DNA from: a bacterium
GTDB taxonomy: Bacteria > Electryoneota > Electryoneia > Electryoneales > Electryoneaceae
Length of the DNA: 50,568 nt
Direction: 5' to 3'
NCBI GenBank assembly: GCA_028278125.1
Contig: JANQEY010000104.1
Location: 1 to 50,568 of the forward strand
Made by a program: the position numbers and the translations under genes. Under the pieces are notes generated by a model. It made no database searches. It was given only the letters and a program-made list of their open reading frames with translations, and was not told the DNA's origin. Of the stretch, positions 1-9,783 are shown in pieces. How positions within the stretch are numbered: the stretch's first letter is position 1; each line of letters opens with the position of its first letter.

Positions 1-1
1 T

Positions 2-2239
2 AACACCGCCAACTGCTGGGCGACACAGCTTGACGCTAACTACATGACCGACCAGGAGGATTGGCTGATCAGTACCCACGCCTGGGATGTTATCGGACCA
101 TTGAGGATTATCTACTATCACTGGTACGATTTTGACTGGGATAGCGGGTATAACCTGCAGGTTTCAACTGATAACATGGATACCTGGACAGTTGTGACAC
201 CTGAAGGTGGCTACGCAAACATGAATGTTTGGGCATTACAGCAACCTGGTTTCCATTTAGGCAATATGGATTGGCAGCAGGTAGAATACGATCTGTCTCA
301 GTTTAATGACGCAGATTCTATTCATATCGCGTTCCGTTTTGCTTCCGCCCCCTGGGGTGGAAATAACTATGGTGTTGCCATAGACAACCTGGAGATCTGG
401 GGTGTCCCACGTGAAGCACGTGGTTGGGTCACAGGTGTTGTACTGGACGCCAATGATCAACCAATGCAGGGCGCACACCTGTATCTTGAAGACATGCCTT
501 TCTTCGAAGCCTGGACAGGTGGCGATGGATCCTACATGTTGATGAACGTCCCGGCGGGTGATCATGATATTATCTGTGAATACCCGTTCTACTGGCCAAT
601 CGAGGTTGAAGACTTCGAGGTTGTAGAGGACGACACATTAACACTTGACTTTACCAATGAAAGCGGAATGCCGCTTGTATTCCCGGATGGAGAGCTGGAA
701 ACAACAGCCCTGCAGCTGGAAGTAAACCTTTTCGAAGATACTCTTGGAACAGCAGATTTTGATCTTGAGAGTATTGGTACCGGTCCATTGAATTGGAACG
801 CATATATCCGTGTAATTGACGCTCCTTCCCTTGCCGGTATCCCCGGTGACGGTCGTGGAATTAATCCTGACCTGGTATTCTCAGGCCCAAGGAATAATGC
901 CAACGGACGCCAGGTACGCAGGTCGATGTCGTTTAATGGTCCATATATAACCGATCCTCAGCCCAACCATGTTGGTCCGATTGAGATCTCCAATGAACTT
1001 GATAACCTCTGGGATATTCTGGTTCAGTGGGATGTACAGACAACGACAGGTAATGATGGAATTGTCGCCGCGGTCACAACAAGTGACAGTGTCTATGTGT
1101 CTGCTACATATATAGACGAAGAGCACGGTGGTAACTTCCTCTATACATTCAGTCACCAGGGATTCCTCTACAGCTCATACGAGTACCCGGCAGAGATGCT
1201 CGATGCCCAGGGTATGGGACTTGGTGACCTCGCGTATGATCCGAACTCAGGCTACCTGTTTGGTGCAAATTCCGATGGTGAAGTATTCCAGTTTATGCCT
1301 GATTTTTCGGAATACTCGATCATTACAACTGTTGCATTCTGGCCGAATGCTGTTGCATATGACTGGGACAGTGAGTTGCTCTACCTCCGTGGATGGGGCG
1401 ATGACTTTGCTGTAGTCGAAGTTGTTTCCGGTAATATTTCTGACCTTGAAATCGAACCGCAGCAATATTCTGTAACCGGTTTGGCTTACATGCCAAGAGA
1501 TGAAAACGGTTATACAATCTGGCTTGCAGCTCATGATGGTAACGGCCAGGGTGGTTATGTCTACTCCTATAACCCGGTAACACTGGATTACAACACTGAC
1601 CTGACGGAGATCTACCCGGCTGAAGAAGGCAGTGTTATAGCAGGTATGGATATCGGCCTTGGCTGGAGAAGTGATTTCTTTGACATCACTACAGTTCATC
1701 AGGGTACACAGGATTACGTTGACATCTTTGAAGGTCTTATCTCGCCGCCGAATTGGGTCTGGCTGGAACCTTCCGACGGTATCCTGGATCCGGCAGAAAC
1801 AGTCAATCTCGTGGTGACAGCCGACCTGAGTAAGCTTGAAGGTTACGAGATTGAAGAAGGTGTCGAGATCTATGCCGAGATAGTCTTCAGTGGTTCTTAC
1901 TGGGCTAACACACCGGTGATGGATCTGACGATTGTTATGACCTATGATAATGTTGAAGAGGAAGGCGTAGTTCCTGTACGCTATGCGTTACACCAGAACT
2001 ATCCCAACCCGTTCAACCCGGTCACATCCATCAAATTCGACCTTGTTCAGGCACAGAACGTAAAACTGTCGGTATTCAACGTTCTTGGCCAGGAAGTTGT
2101 ACGTCTTGCTGACGCGCGTTATGAAGCAGGTTTCCATAACATAAACTTCAAGGCTGACGGCCTTGCCAGTAGCATGTACTTCTACCGTATTGAAACCCCG
2201 GCATTCACCAGCATGAAGAAGATGGTACTTGTCAAATAA
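2..2239 (+). CDS. Secreted adhesin-like protein with type IX sorting domain, 5' end missing
   Basis: The reading frame is open to the left edge. The residues before the first in-window ATG (position 44) match the same stretch of the paralogs at 9835-12150 and 12546-14870 (CWAT...D.NY), so the true start lies outside. The order of parts is: a MAM/jelly-roll-like module (to about residue 135), a carboxypeptidase-regulatory-like Ig fold (GWVTGVVLDANDQPM...), an all-beta linker, a region with repeated Tyr/Trp/Asp-rich strands that looks like a beta-propeller (about 310-560), a further beta domain, and a type IX (Por) sorting domain starting at NYPNPFNPVTSIKF and ending KKMVLVK. No catalytic motif is visible. 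I infer a surface or released protein exported by Sec and then type IX secretion. A hairpin terminator follows at 2286. Confidence 0.88.
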   Translation, partial: NTANCWATQLDANYMTDQEDWLISTHAWDVIGPLRIIYYHWYDFDWDSGYNLQVSTDNMDTWTVVTPEGGYANMNVWALQQPGFHLGNMDWQQVEYDLSQFNDADSIHIAFRFASAPWGGNNYGVAIDNLEIWGVPREARGWVTGVVLDANDQPMQGAHLYLEDMPFFEAWTGGDGSYMLMNVPAGDHDIICEYPFYWPIEVEDFEVVEDDTLTLDFTNESGMPLVFPDGELETTALQLEVNLFEDTLGTADFDLESIGTGPLNWNAYIRVIDAPSLAGIPGDGRGINPDLVFSGPRNNANGRQVRRSMSFNGPYITDPQPNHVGPIEISNELDNLWDILVQWDVQTTTGNDGIVAAVTTSDSVYVSATYIDEEHGGNFLYTFSHQGFLYSSYEYPAEMLDAQGMGLGDLAYDPNSGYLFGANSDGEVFQFMPDFSEYSIITTVAFWPNAVAYDWDSELLYLRGWGDDFAVVEVVSGNISDLEIEPQQYSVTGLAYMPRDENGYTIWLAAHDGNGQGGYVYSYNPVTLDYNTDLTEIYPAEEGSVIAGMDIGLGWRSDFFDITTVHQGTQDYVDIFEGLISPPNWVWLEPSDGILDPAETVNLVVTADLSKLEGYEIEEGVEIYAEIVFSGSYWANTPVMDLTIVMTYDNVEEEGVVPVRYALHQNYPNPFNPVTSIKFDLVQAQNVKLSVFNVLGQEVVRLADARYEAGFHNINFKADGLASSMYFYRIETPAFTSMKKMVLVK

Positions 2240-2285
2240 TTGCAGATAATCGGCAGGTAATTATAATCTGCTGAAAAGATACCAG

Positions 2286-2320
2286 GAGCCGGCGCAGTTA
2301 TACTGCACCGGCTCTTTTAT
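2286..2320 (+). terminator. Intrinsic terminator after the first sorted protein
   Basis: A GAGCCGG...CCGGCTC stem with an inner GCAG/CTGC pairing is followed directly by TTTTATT, 47 bases after the stop codon at 2237-2239. Confidence 0.75.
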
Positions 2321-2447
2321 TAAACGAGTTTCAACAAAACCGGGTAATATTGGCTCTATCCGGGGTAAATTGGCTTGCTTATTAATTCACATTAATATAT
2401 CCTTTAATGGGGACGGGGTAGTGAAAACTTGAAAAACAGGAGTAATA

Positions 2448-4313
2448 ATGAAGAAGTTCCTGACATTCACTATCGCAGCATTGCTGCTTATTGTTGGCGC
2501 AACAGGTGCTGTTGCCAAGGATAAGATCAAGATTGAAAAGCTTGACGATCTCCCGCGTCATGAATACAAAATCAAGATGACGGCGGTTGAACTTCTTGGT
2601 AACGACAAAGCCCTGATGAAACTCGCCAACCAGGTTAGGAAGGACCTGGAAGCCGATCTCAAGAAATACGAGATCGAAGACAAGACTACTTTAAAAGGTT
2701 ATTATGGTGGTCTTGGTGTAATCGCCATGCTGGACGGACGGTATGACGATTACCTGAAATACCGTGAAATGGTGGTTGACCTCGAGGAGAAGGAAGCGGT
2801 TAAGCTCACCAACGGTCTGTTTACTCGCTCTTATATCAAGGCTCTGAAGTCGGGTAAAGAAGAGCTCGAACCGATTATCACAAAGGTGCTGACTCATCTT
2901 GTCAATGAACTTCCGTATGAAGTTGTTTCAGACGAAATCAAAGGTTCTAAGGCACGGGCCGAGATTATCAATGAAAACCTGATCCTGGGTTCTATCGAAG
3001 CCAGTGTCCAGCCGATCCTCGATGAGAGTGACGGCGTGATGAGCAAAGACATCGCCCAGAGGCTGGTTGGTAGTGGTTATACGATTCGTAACTTCCTGCC
3101 CTATTCACACATCGTTGTTGATGTATACTCAGCTTACCTGGACGCCAACGCTGTTGAAAAAGAGGATATCTGGGAAGCACGTGATGTTGCGCTTTCGGGC
3201 AATGAAAAGGGTTCTCCTGTCGTTATTGCTGTCTGGGATTCCGGTACGGACGTCGATTGTTTTAAGGGTAACCTCTTTACCAATGAGGGAGAAACGCCGG
3301 GTAACGGTAAAGACGACGACAACAACGGTTATGTTGATGATGCCCATGGTATCGCCTATACTCTTCACTCCGATAAAACCACCGAGATGCTTTATCCTAT
3401 TGGAGATGTCGAAGCTGACCGTCCAAGGCTCCAGATGTTGATGAAAGGACTGACCGACCTCACATCAAATATCGACAGTGAAGAATCATCTCAACTGAAA
3501 AAGATGCTCGGTACCCTTGAACAAGCCGAAGTTCAGCCCTTTATAGAAGACATCAGCAAGTATGGTAACTACTGCCACGGTACCCATGTTGCCGGAATAG
3601 CAATGCGGGATAATCCATATGCCCGTATCCTGACAACCCGGTTGACATTCGGCCATACGATGATCCCGGAAGAACCAACCATCGAGCTTGCTGAAAAAGA
3701 AGCTGTGATGTACGAAGAGGTTCTCGATTACTTCAAGAAAAACAACGTTCGTGTTGTGAATATGAGCTGGGGTGGAAGCTTGGCCGGTATTGAAGGTGCC
3801 CTTGAAGCCAATAATGTCGGTGAAACACCGGAAGAACGTAAAGAACTTGCCCGGAAGATTTTCGAAATCGGGAAACAGGCTCTTTATAAAGCGATCGAAT
3901 CTGCTCCGGAAATTCTCTTTGTAACCTCAGCCGGTAATTCGGACAATGATGTTACTTTCGAAGAGTTCCTACCGAGCTCATTTGACCTTCCAAACATCAT
4001 GTCGGTGGGTGCTGTTGACCAGGCCGGTGACGAAACCGATTTCACCAGTTTCGGTAAGGTTGATGTATATGCCAATGGTTTTGAAGTGAACAGCTATGTT
4101 CCAGGTGGCGACCAGATGAAGCTGAGTGGAACATCCCAGGCTTCGCCGAACGTGACCAACCTCGCAGCAAAACTTATCGCGCTAAAGCCTGACCTTACAG
4201 TCACACAGGTTCGTGAACTGATTGAAGGTGGCTGCGACAAAAAGATGGCCGGTGACCGTGCTGTAATGCTGATCAATCCGCAAAATACCATTAAGATGCT
4301 GAAGAACATGTAG
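2448..4313 (+). CDS. Subtilisin-family (S8) serine protease without sorting domain
   Basis: This is an exported serine endopeptidase. The signal peptide is MKKFLTFTIAALLLIVGATG with cleavage near AVAKD. A roughly 200-residue Lys/Glu-rich N-terminal region precedes the catalytic domain and may be a propeptide. The triad is visible: Asp264 in VWDSGTD, His377 in CHGTHVAG and Ser563 in SGTSQASP. The Asp-His interval holds an acidic Asn/Asp-rich NGKDDDNNGYVDD segment, which is common in FCB-type subtilases and probably binds calcium. The protein ends soon after the catalytic domain (INPQNTIKMLKNM) and has no type IX sorting domain, unlike the subtilase at 15401-18097. It is therefore predicted to stay periplasmic or leave by another route. 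The start is supported by AGGAG 6 bases upstream. The substrate is unknown. Confidence 0.9.
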   Translation: MKKFLTFTIAALLLIVGATGAVAKDKIKIEKLDDLPRHEYKIKMTAVELLGNDKALMKLANQVRKDLEADLKKYEIEDKTTLKGYYGGLGVIAMLDGRYDDYLKYREMVVDLEEKEAVKLTNGLFTRSYIKALKSGKEELEPIITKVLTHLVNELPYEVVSDEIKGSKARAEIINENLILGSIEASVQPILDESDGVMSKDIAQRLVGSGYTIRNFLPYSHIVVDVYSAYLDANAVEKEDIWEARDVALSGNEKGSPVVIAVWDSGTDVDCFKGNLFTNEGETPGNGKDDDNNGYVDDAHGIAYTLHSDKTTEMLYPIGDVEADRPRLQMLMKGLTDLTSNIDSEESSQLKKMLGTLEQAEVQPFIEDISKYGNYCHGTHVAGIAMRDNPYARILTTRLTFGHTMIPEEPTIELAEKEAVMYEEVLDYFKKNNVRVVNMSWGGSLAGIEGALEANNVGETPEERKELARKIFEIGKQALYKAIESAPEILFVTSAGNSDNDVTFEEFLPSSFDLPNIMSVGAVDQAGDETDFTSFGKVDVYANGFEVNSYVPGGDQMKLSGTSQASPNVTNLAAKLIALKPDLTVTQVRELIEGGCDKKMAGDRAVMLINPQNTIKMLKNM

Positions 4314-4337
4314 TACTGTAAAATAGTTTTACATTTT

Positions 4338-4372
4338 CGCCCCATGTTTAGCAACATGGGGCGTTTGTTTTT
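4338..4372 (+). terminator. Strong intrinsic terminator after the S8 protease
   Basis: An 11-bp perfect stem CGCCCCATGTT / AACATGGGGCG with loop TAGC is followed by TTTGTTTTT, 25 bases after the protease stop codon. Confidence 0.85.
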
Positions 4373-4488
4373 ATATTAATTTGTTAATTTACCGTCTACA
4401 CTAAATTTTAGTTGCTGTCATCCCGGACAGGCATGTCGTGGACGAAACTGTCATGTTTTCGGAATAGTTCTAATAACAAGGACAATTC

Positions 4489-5805
4489 ATGCGGAACTCC
4501 AGGGGTATCCTGATTTGTATTTTGCTTTCAATCCTCTTTACTTCCCAGGCATTGAGTGAGATTATTGTCAATGACCGAATCAGCGTAGATGGTAACATTC
4601 GGTTCAGAACAGAAGTTGATGACCGTGATTTTGATTCTGAATCCGGTGCGAATGAATACAATTATCTAAGAACGCAACTTGGTTTTAAGATCCAGGCTTC
4701 AGATGATGTACTCGTCCGCGTAAAGTTCAAAGATTCCCGGTTCCTTGGTACTACACACAATAACGATAAATCCACCAGTTTTGTTGACCTCCAGGAGGGA
4801 TATATCCTGGTTGATAAATTCCTTCGATCACCTGTTGATCTACAACTGGGTCGATTCGAGATGATGTATGGCCGTCGCAGGATTCATGGAAATGGCGGCT
4901 GGAATAATTTTGGTCCACGTACATTTGATGGGATCAGAATAATCAGCGAAAAGGGTTATGGAGGTTGGAACCTGTTTGCTGTCCGGGTTGTAGAACATGG
5001 TTTTGAACAACAGCCTTTTAACTGGCCGAATTATGTTAAGAATGATGGAAAGGAGAGCTCAACTTATTTAACGGCAAAAACCGATTGGACCCGGTTTGGC
5101 CTAACAGGTAGTCTTCATGGTGGAAAATTCCAACCAATATTCGTGGTAGATTGGGCTCCACAGGGATTATCCCAAACTGCGAAAGATAAATATCCTGAAG
5201 CTGATCTTGTATTTATGCCGGGACTATATGTACAGCATCAAATTGATAACTTTCAAATAGAATTTGACTGTGCGATACAATCTGGACAAAAGAATTACAA
5301 GGACATTACAGCCTGGTTAATCGCAGGTGATGTTCGTTACCAATTTGATTCAGGAATGCAACCATACTTTGGTTTAGGAATTGATATGACATCCGGGAAC
5401 AGTAAAGATGATCCACGTGGTAGTGATCATATGTTTTATGCACCATTTATGTCCAGGCACATATACCTTGGCTATATGGATTATTTTCAGGATGTGGAAA
5501 ATGGACTGGTTGATTTGATAGCAAGGATTGGTATAAATCCATGGGATAACGCAAGCCTGACACTCGATATTCACAATTTCCAGTTCATGGAAAGTGATGT
5601 TGATTCAACGGGTAACACTATTGATCAACTTGGCCAGGAATTTGACCTGAGGTTTACAGCTCCGGTTGCTGAAGCGTTGTCCATTGATTCAGCCATTTGT
5701 CTGTTCACTCCTGCCGATGGTGCTACTTCATGGATAAATAAATCAGCCGGAAAGAACAACGATACCAGCCTGTTTTTCTACCTGGCGATTACGGCAAAGT
5801 TCTAA
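4489..5805 (+). CDS. Alginate-export-like outer-membrane porin
   Basis: The 438-residue protein is predicted to form a beta-barrel in the outer membrane. It has a signal peptide (MRNSRGILICILLSILFTSQ, cleavage near ALS), alternating amphipathic strands, and the final residue is Phe, as is usual for substrates of the barrel-assembly machine. The segment at about residues 123-155 (LGRFEMMYGRRR, then W.NFGPRTFDGIRI) is the hallmark of the Alginate_exp family, where the equivalent is a GRQEL.YGDQR...FDGVRL block. Family members carry polyanions or other small solutes. The real substrate cannot be read from the sequence, and no alginate genes lie nearby. The start has AAGGA 8 bases upstream. It appears to be a single-gene unit. 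Confidence 0.78.
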   Translation: MRNSRGILICILLSILFTSQALSEIIVNDRISVDGNIRFRTEVDDRDFDSESGANEYNYLRTQLGFKIQASDDVLVRVKFKDSRFLGTTHNNDKSTSFVDLQEGYILVDKFLRSPVDLQLGRFEMMYGRRRIHGNGGWNNFGPRTFDGIRIISEKGYGGWNLFAVRVVEHGFEQQPFNWPNYVKNDGKESSTYLTAKTDWTRFGLTGSLHGGKFQPIFVVDWAPQGLSQTAKDKYPEADLVFMPGLYVQHQIDNFQIEFDCAIQSGQKNYKDITAWLIAGDVRYQFDSGMQPYFGLGIDMTSGNSKDDPRGSDHMFYAPFMSRHIYLGYMDYFQDVENGLVDLIARIGINPWDNASLTLDIHNFQFMESDVDSTGNTIDQLGQEFDLRFTAPVAEALSIDSAICLFTPADGATSWINKSAGKNNDTSLFFYLAITAKF

Positions 5806-5846
5806 TCAATTTGAGCATAAGCAAGACCAGCATATACAAGCACATA

Positions 5847-5891
5847 CGCCTCGGGCGGCTCCAGGGGATTTCCACGTCCCTTTCATTTTGA
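5847..5891 (+). repeat. Small GC-rich double hairpin downstream of the porin
   Basis: In an AT-rich spacer there is CGCC-TCG-GGCG followed at once by AGGG...CCCT and a T-rich stretch. It may be a weak terminator or a relic of a short palindromic repeat. The rest of the 220-base spacer (5806-6025) shows nothing recognisable. Confidence 0.3.
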
Positions 5892-6025
5892 ATTTCGATC
5901 TATTATTGTATATGTAACTCTAGTGATTGTACTGCACTAATTAACAAGCCGCACATCTAATTCTAGTATCAATTATTAACTGTTTCATACAATTACATCA
6001 TGTTATCGTTTATAAGGGCATCGTC

Positions 6026-6295
6026 ATGCTGAACTGTTGGGAATCTAATAAATGTGGCTTTGAACCCGGTGGGAGAAATGTTGAAAAACTGGGTGTCTGC
6101 CCGGCGTCTGTCGCTGAAGAATTCGACGGGATAAACGGTGGCAAAAACGGCGGTAGATACTGCTGGAGCGTAACCGGCACCCTTTGCAATGATGAAGTCA
6201 GCGGACCAATCACAACCAAGCTTGCAACCTGTTTCAAATGCGAATTTTTGACCCTGGTGTTCGATGAAGAGGGTCAGAAAGACGTTGTGTTGTAA
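6026..6295 (+). CDS. Two-CW domain protein (small cysteine-rich)
   Basis: This 89-residue protein has Cys at 4, 10, 25, 46, 54, 69 and 72, with Cys-Trp pairs at 4-5 (LNCWE) and 46-47 (RYCWS). The layout (NCWE..KCG, GVCPA, GGKN.GR.CW, GTLC, CFKCEF) is that of the two-CW domain family, which probably binds a metal or an iron-sulfur cluster. Members are often found as stand-alone small proteins or fused to signalling domains. There is no signal peptide, so it is predicted to be cytoplasmic. AAGGG lies upstream of the start. It ends 25 bases before the convergent ABC permease, and nothing nearby reveals its job. Confidence 0.82.
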   Translation: MLNCWESNKCGFEPGGRNVEKLGVCPASVAEEFDGINGGKNGGRYCWSVTGTLCNDEVSGPITTKLATCFKCEFLTLVFDEEGQKDVVL

Positions 6296-6320
6296 AAGCT
6301 GAATGTTACCTGGTGGTATA

Positions 6321-7787
6321 CTACTCCATCCTCAAAGCTTCAACCGGGTTTATCCTCGAAGCCCGTGCTGCAGGATATAATCCTGCAGCGACACTGATTC
6401 CAAGCCCGAACAAAATCGATGTTCCCATTAAAAGCGGAGTGATCATAAAGAACTGAATATTTTCTATTCCCGTAGCACCTATATTTATCATCACAGCTTT
6501 TACAATTATTTCAGCGATTCTGGTAACTATCCATCCAAGAATAATCCCCCCGATTGATCCGGATATACCGATTACACCAGATTCAACCAGGAAGAGAATA
6601 TGGATGTCCCTGTCGTCCGCACCTAGTGATTTCATTACCCCGATCTCACGGGTACGCTCAGTTATAGACATCACGAGTGTATTAATTATTCCCAGCGACG
6701 CGACAACCAGGGCTATAAATCCAATCACGCCCAGTCCCATGTCAAAAAAGACAAAAAATTTCCTCATCTCTTCAAATTCTTCAGCATAACTGAAGGTATC
6801 AAATCCAAGTGCTTCTACTGAATCTTTTATAGTTTGGTAGGGAATATGCGGATCAAAGTCGAGTGTTGCCTTGGGGAAGTATCTTACATCTGTCTCCTCT
6901 GAATCGCCGAATAATTGCCCGCTCTGGATGGCGGTAAATATATCGGCAGGATTATCACCGGGGCCTGAGCTCTCGAATTTTTTCGCTGTAAAAGCCGGTA
7001 TGTAGATTGATTTTGTACCTATCTGGTGTGACTGCCCTGCTTCTATAACTCCGCTGACAACCAGGGTGTCGCTGACCTCGCTTCGATGATTCAGGTATCC
7101 GTCAAGGAATCGTTTCAACCCACCTTCAAGCTCTTCCTGTGCCAGTCCGGCACGGTATGAATTTGATCCAAGTGAGTCAAACTCCACCCGTTCCGGAAGT
7201 CCAAACACTCCCTCTTTACCCCGCAGAACATTGACTATTCCACTGTCAATACTAGCAACTTTGACAGATAAATACAGCGGTTTCCCGATAAGAGAATCCG
7301 GCTCTTCATACCCAAGCGGTTCTACCAGGTCTTCCAGGACTATAACCTGGCGGGAGCTGTCACTGGTAAAAAAATCACCAGCCTTTAAACGTGAAAAATA
7401 TTTCATCTCAGCTGCCGATTCGGGCAAAGCCTGTGCACCTCTTTTAAAGCTTGTATCCTCGGTTGTTACTGTTAAGTCGAAGGTATCATAGGGAAATGCT
7501 AGCCGTACTCCGGCAATTTTGGACAGCTTTTCCAGGGCTTCTGTATCAAGTTTCGGATTTTGCAATGAATCCGCGGTTTCCTCATCAACCGGGTAAACCT
7601 GCATCGTGTTCAATAAACCGAATTTTTCGAATTGCTGGGATACGTTTGTCTGCATTCCAATACCGAAGGAAAGCATTGAAATAAAGGAAGCGATGGCAAT
7701 TATCACCCCGGAAACTGTGAGGAAAGCCCGCAGCTTCATCCGCCATAAATTCCCTGAAGATATTTTTACCAGGTCCTTCAGGTTCAT
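6321..7787 (-). CDS. MacB/FtsX-type ABC transporter permease
   Basis: This inner-membrane subunit probably works with the ATPase encoded just upstream (21-base gap). One N-terminal transmembrane helix (about 20-45, AFLTVSGVIIAIASFISML) is followed by a large periplasmic MacB_PCD-like domain of about 300 residues. Three helices come after it, carrying the FtsX signature (ERTREIGVMKSLGADDRDI) and the conserved tail YPAARASRINPVEALRME. At 488 residues it is longer than typical permeases of this class (about 400) because of the periplasmic domain. Such systems are mechanotransmitters for lipoprotein, peptide or macrolide efflux rather than classical importers. The substrate is not deducible. The ATG at 7787 opens the MNLKDLVKISSGNLWRMKLR N-terminus, usual for this family. 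Confidence 0.9.
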   Translation of the reverse strand: MNLKDLVKISSGNLWRMKLRAFLTVSGVIIAIASFISMLSFGIGMQTNVSQQFEKFGLLNTMQVYPVDEETADSLQNPKLDTEALEKLSKIAGVRLAFPYDTFDLTVTTEDTSFKRGAQALPESAAEMKYFSRLKAGDFFTSDSSRQVIVLEDLVEPLGYEEPDSLIGKPLYLSVKVASIDSGIVNVLRGKEGVFGLPERVEFDSLGSNSYRAGLAQEELEGGLKRFLDGYLNHRSEVSDTLVVSGVIEAGQSHQIGTKSIYIPAFTAKKFESSGPGDNPADIFTAIQSGQLFGDSEETDVRYFPKATLDFDPHIPYQTIKDSVEALGFDTFSYAEEFEEMRKFFVFFDMGLGVIGFIALVVASLGIINTLVMSITERTREIGVMKSLGADDRDIHILFLVESGVIGISGSIGGIILGWIVTRIAEIIVKAVMINIGATGIENIQFFMITPLLMGTSILFGLGISVAAGLYPAARASRINPVEALRME

Positions 7788-7808
7788 AAGATTTTATTCC
7801 GGTATAGA

Positions 7809-8489
7809 TTATACATCTGCGACCTTACCATAAACCATTTTTAATGTCCTGGAAGCGTAGTTTCCCGCCAGTTCAAGATCATGGGTAACCATGATTATCG
7901 TCAGTCCCCTGCTGTTCAGATCTTTCAAAACACCGGCAATCATATCTGTATTTTCCTGGTCAAGGTTTCCTGTTGGTTCGTCCGCCAGCAGGATTTCCGG
8001 GTTTTTTACAAGCGCCCGTGCCAGGGCTACCCTCTGCTGTTCGCCCCCTGAAAGATCGGGTGGTCGGTGATCTATCCTGTCACCAAGGCCAAGTTGTTCT
8101 AATATTTCACCTGCCTGTTTTCGTCGTTTTTTACTCTGGCTGTTATTGAAATAGAGAGCTATCTCTACATTTTGCAGGGCTGTCCTGTGGGGCAGGAGAT
8201 TAAAAGATTGGAATACCATCCCTATCCTGGTGGCACGATAACGCGCAAGTTCATGACGGCTGAGCTCGGAAAGAATTTGATTATCTACCCGTACACTTCC
8301 GGATGTTGGAGTGTCCAATCCGGCAAGCAGGTTTAAAAGGGTTGACTTTCCAGAGCCTGAAGCTCCAACAACAGCCAGGAACTCACCCTTTTTGATCCCC
8401 ATGCTGACGTTGTCGAGTGCTTTTACTTCATGCAAACCACGTTTGAAATAGCGGCATAAACCGGTAGTTTCGAGCCAGTAATCATTCAA
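7809..8489 (-). CDS. ABC transporter ATP-binding protein (MacB/LolD type)
   Basis: This cytoplasmic ATPase powers the neighbouring permease. Walker A is GASGSGKST, the Q-loop is VFQSFNLLPH, the ABC signature is LSGGEQQRVALARAL, Walker B is ILLADEPTGNLD and the H-loop is VTHD. The 226-residue length and the NLLPH..A..N motif place it in the LolD/MacB/FtsE class. The start is a TTG, chosen because AGGAGG sits 9 bases upstream and no in-frame ATG occurs nearby. It is the first gene of a two-gene operon. It is divergent from the Omp85-like gene at 8623, with 133 bases between them that must hold both promoters. Confidence 0.93.
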   Translation of the reverse strand: MNDYWLETTGLCRYFKRGLHEVKALDNVSMGIKKGEFLAVVGASGSGKSTLLNLLAGLDTPTSGSVRVDNQILSELSRHELARYRATRIGMVFQSFNLLPHRTALQNVEIALYFNNSQSKKRRKQAGEILEQLGLGDRIDHRPPDLSGGEQQRVALARALVKNPEILLADEPTGNLDQENTDMIAGVLKDLNSRGLTIIMVTHDLELAGNYASRTLKMVYGKVADV

Positions 8490-8622
8490 ACCAACAAACC
8501 TCCTGCAGATAGAACCTGTGAGATGATCAACAACCTTTTAAACTTTTTCAGGCTTTACTGTTTTTAAATATTGGAGAAGTTAATATTATTGTCTAGTCCA
8601 TGAAAAGTGAAAGGTTTTATAA

Positions 8623-9753
8623 ATGCGGCAAATTTTTACGAATCTTTCAAAATCTAATCTAGTCGACAGGCATTATTTGATTATAGCATTAGCTGTTATG
8701 ATTATCTCCATCTATGCGCCGTTTGTATCAGCAGGTGAAATAGAAAAAGACAACAAAACCATTATAGAACCTTTACCCATATTGACATATAGTTCCGACA
8801 TCGGTTTCGGTTATGGATTAAAATTATTTCTCCTAAATTCATTACATAAGAGTGAATCTTTCGACCTTCTACTGTTCAGAAGTACCAGGGACCAGCAACT
8901 TTACCGCCTCGTATTTTCGATCCCGGATTTTGAAAAGCGACAGGGGACTGTATATAAATCATCGCTGGATATATGGCTGAATTATGACAAATGGGTTAAG
9001 AGATATTATTACGGAACAGGCTCAGAATCATCGATTATAGATCCCGAAACATACACGTTTGAACTGAGTGAATGTAAAATCACCTACAGCAGGGGTTTTA
9101 CACCTCACCATGTAATCCAACTGGGGATACACGCTCAATCCGTGGAAAACAGCAATTTTGAAGAGAACAGCCTACTCTATTTTTCGCCAAACAATTTAAA
9201 TCGGACACGTGTGTCCTGTTTGTCGGCTTTTACTGTTCTCCGACATGACACCAGGGACAGTTATATTAATCCGGGTAGGGGAATAGTCATCCAGGCAGAG
9301 ATCGAAAGCGCCCCCCGGGTAGATATCAACGACGTGGCATTTACTCGGCAGGCATTATGGTTTCAATACTATCGCAGAATATTACATAAGACGGTTTTAT
9401 CAGCGAGACTGGGGTGGGAAAACCTGTCTGGAACAAATTTACCCATCCAGGTTCTGTTAAGGCTTGGCAGCCACAAAACCCTGCGCGGCTATCCACAGGA
9501 CAGGTTCCTGGAAAAAACGATGGGAATTTTAAACGCTGAGTTGAGGTACCCGATATATAAACGGTTGGGCGGGGTGGTCGGATTTGATACCGGTAAGGTC
9601 TGGGATTCTCCGGGAAGTGTGGACTTTAAAAACTGGGCTTCAAGTGTTGACCTGGGTTTACGGTACTATTTCCAGACTTTTATCGTCAGGTTCGACTATG
9701 GCATCAGCAGGGAATCAAGCGGAATCTACTTCCAGTTTGGTCACATATTCTAA
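8623..9753 (+). CDS. Omp85/BamA-TamA-like outer-membrane barrel (surface antigen D15 family)
   Basis: The N-terminal hydrophobic segment (about 20-37, LIIALAVMIISIYAPFVSA) is a signal peptide. The rest is a 16-strand-type barrel with the family marker LRLGSHKTLRGYPQDRF at about residues 286-302; the LRGY..R lid-lock element is conserved. The final residue is Phe. At 376 residues it contains only the barrel, with no POTRA domains, so it is not the housekeeping BamA. Short Omp85 relatives of this kind are often annotated as BamA/TamA family proteins. It could insert or export one particular surface protein, or release a lipid. It is transcribed away from the ABC operon, which may or may not reflect a shared role in envelope transport. 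Confidence 0.82.
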   Translation: MRQIFTNLSKSNLVDRHYLIIALAVMIISIYAPFVSAGEIEKDNKTIIEPLPILTYSSDIGFGYGLKLFLLNSLHKSESFDLLLFRSTRDQQLYRLVFSIPDFEKRQGTVYKSSLDIWLNYDKWVKRYYYGTGSESSIIDPETYTFELSECKITYSRGFTPHHVIQLGIHAQSVENSNFEENSLLYFSPNNLNRTRVSCLSAFTVLRHDTRDSYINPGRGIVIQAEIESAPRVDINDVAFTRQALWFQYYRRILHKTVLSARLGWENLSGTNLPIQVLLRLGSHKTLRGYPQDRFLEKTMGILNAELRYPIYKRLGGVVGFDTGKVWDSPGSVDFKNWASSVDLGLRYYFQTFIVRFDYGISRESSGIYFQFGHIF

Positions 9754-9783
9754 TAACCTCTTTGATCATTAAAAAGTTGGCAT

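Noticed and set aside
8623..9753. Housekeeping BamA
   Set aside because: It is far too short and has no POTRA domains.
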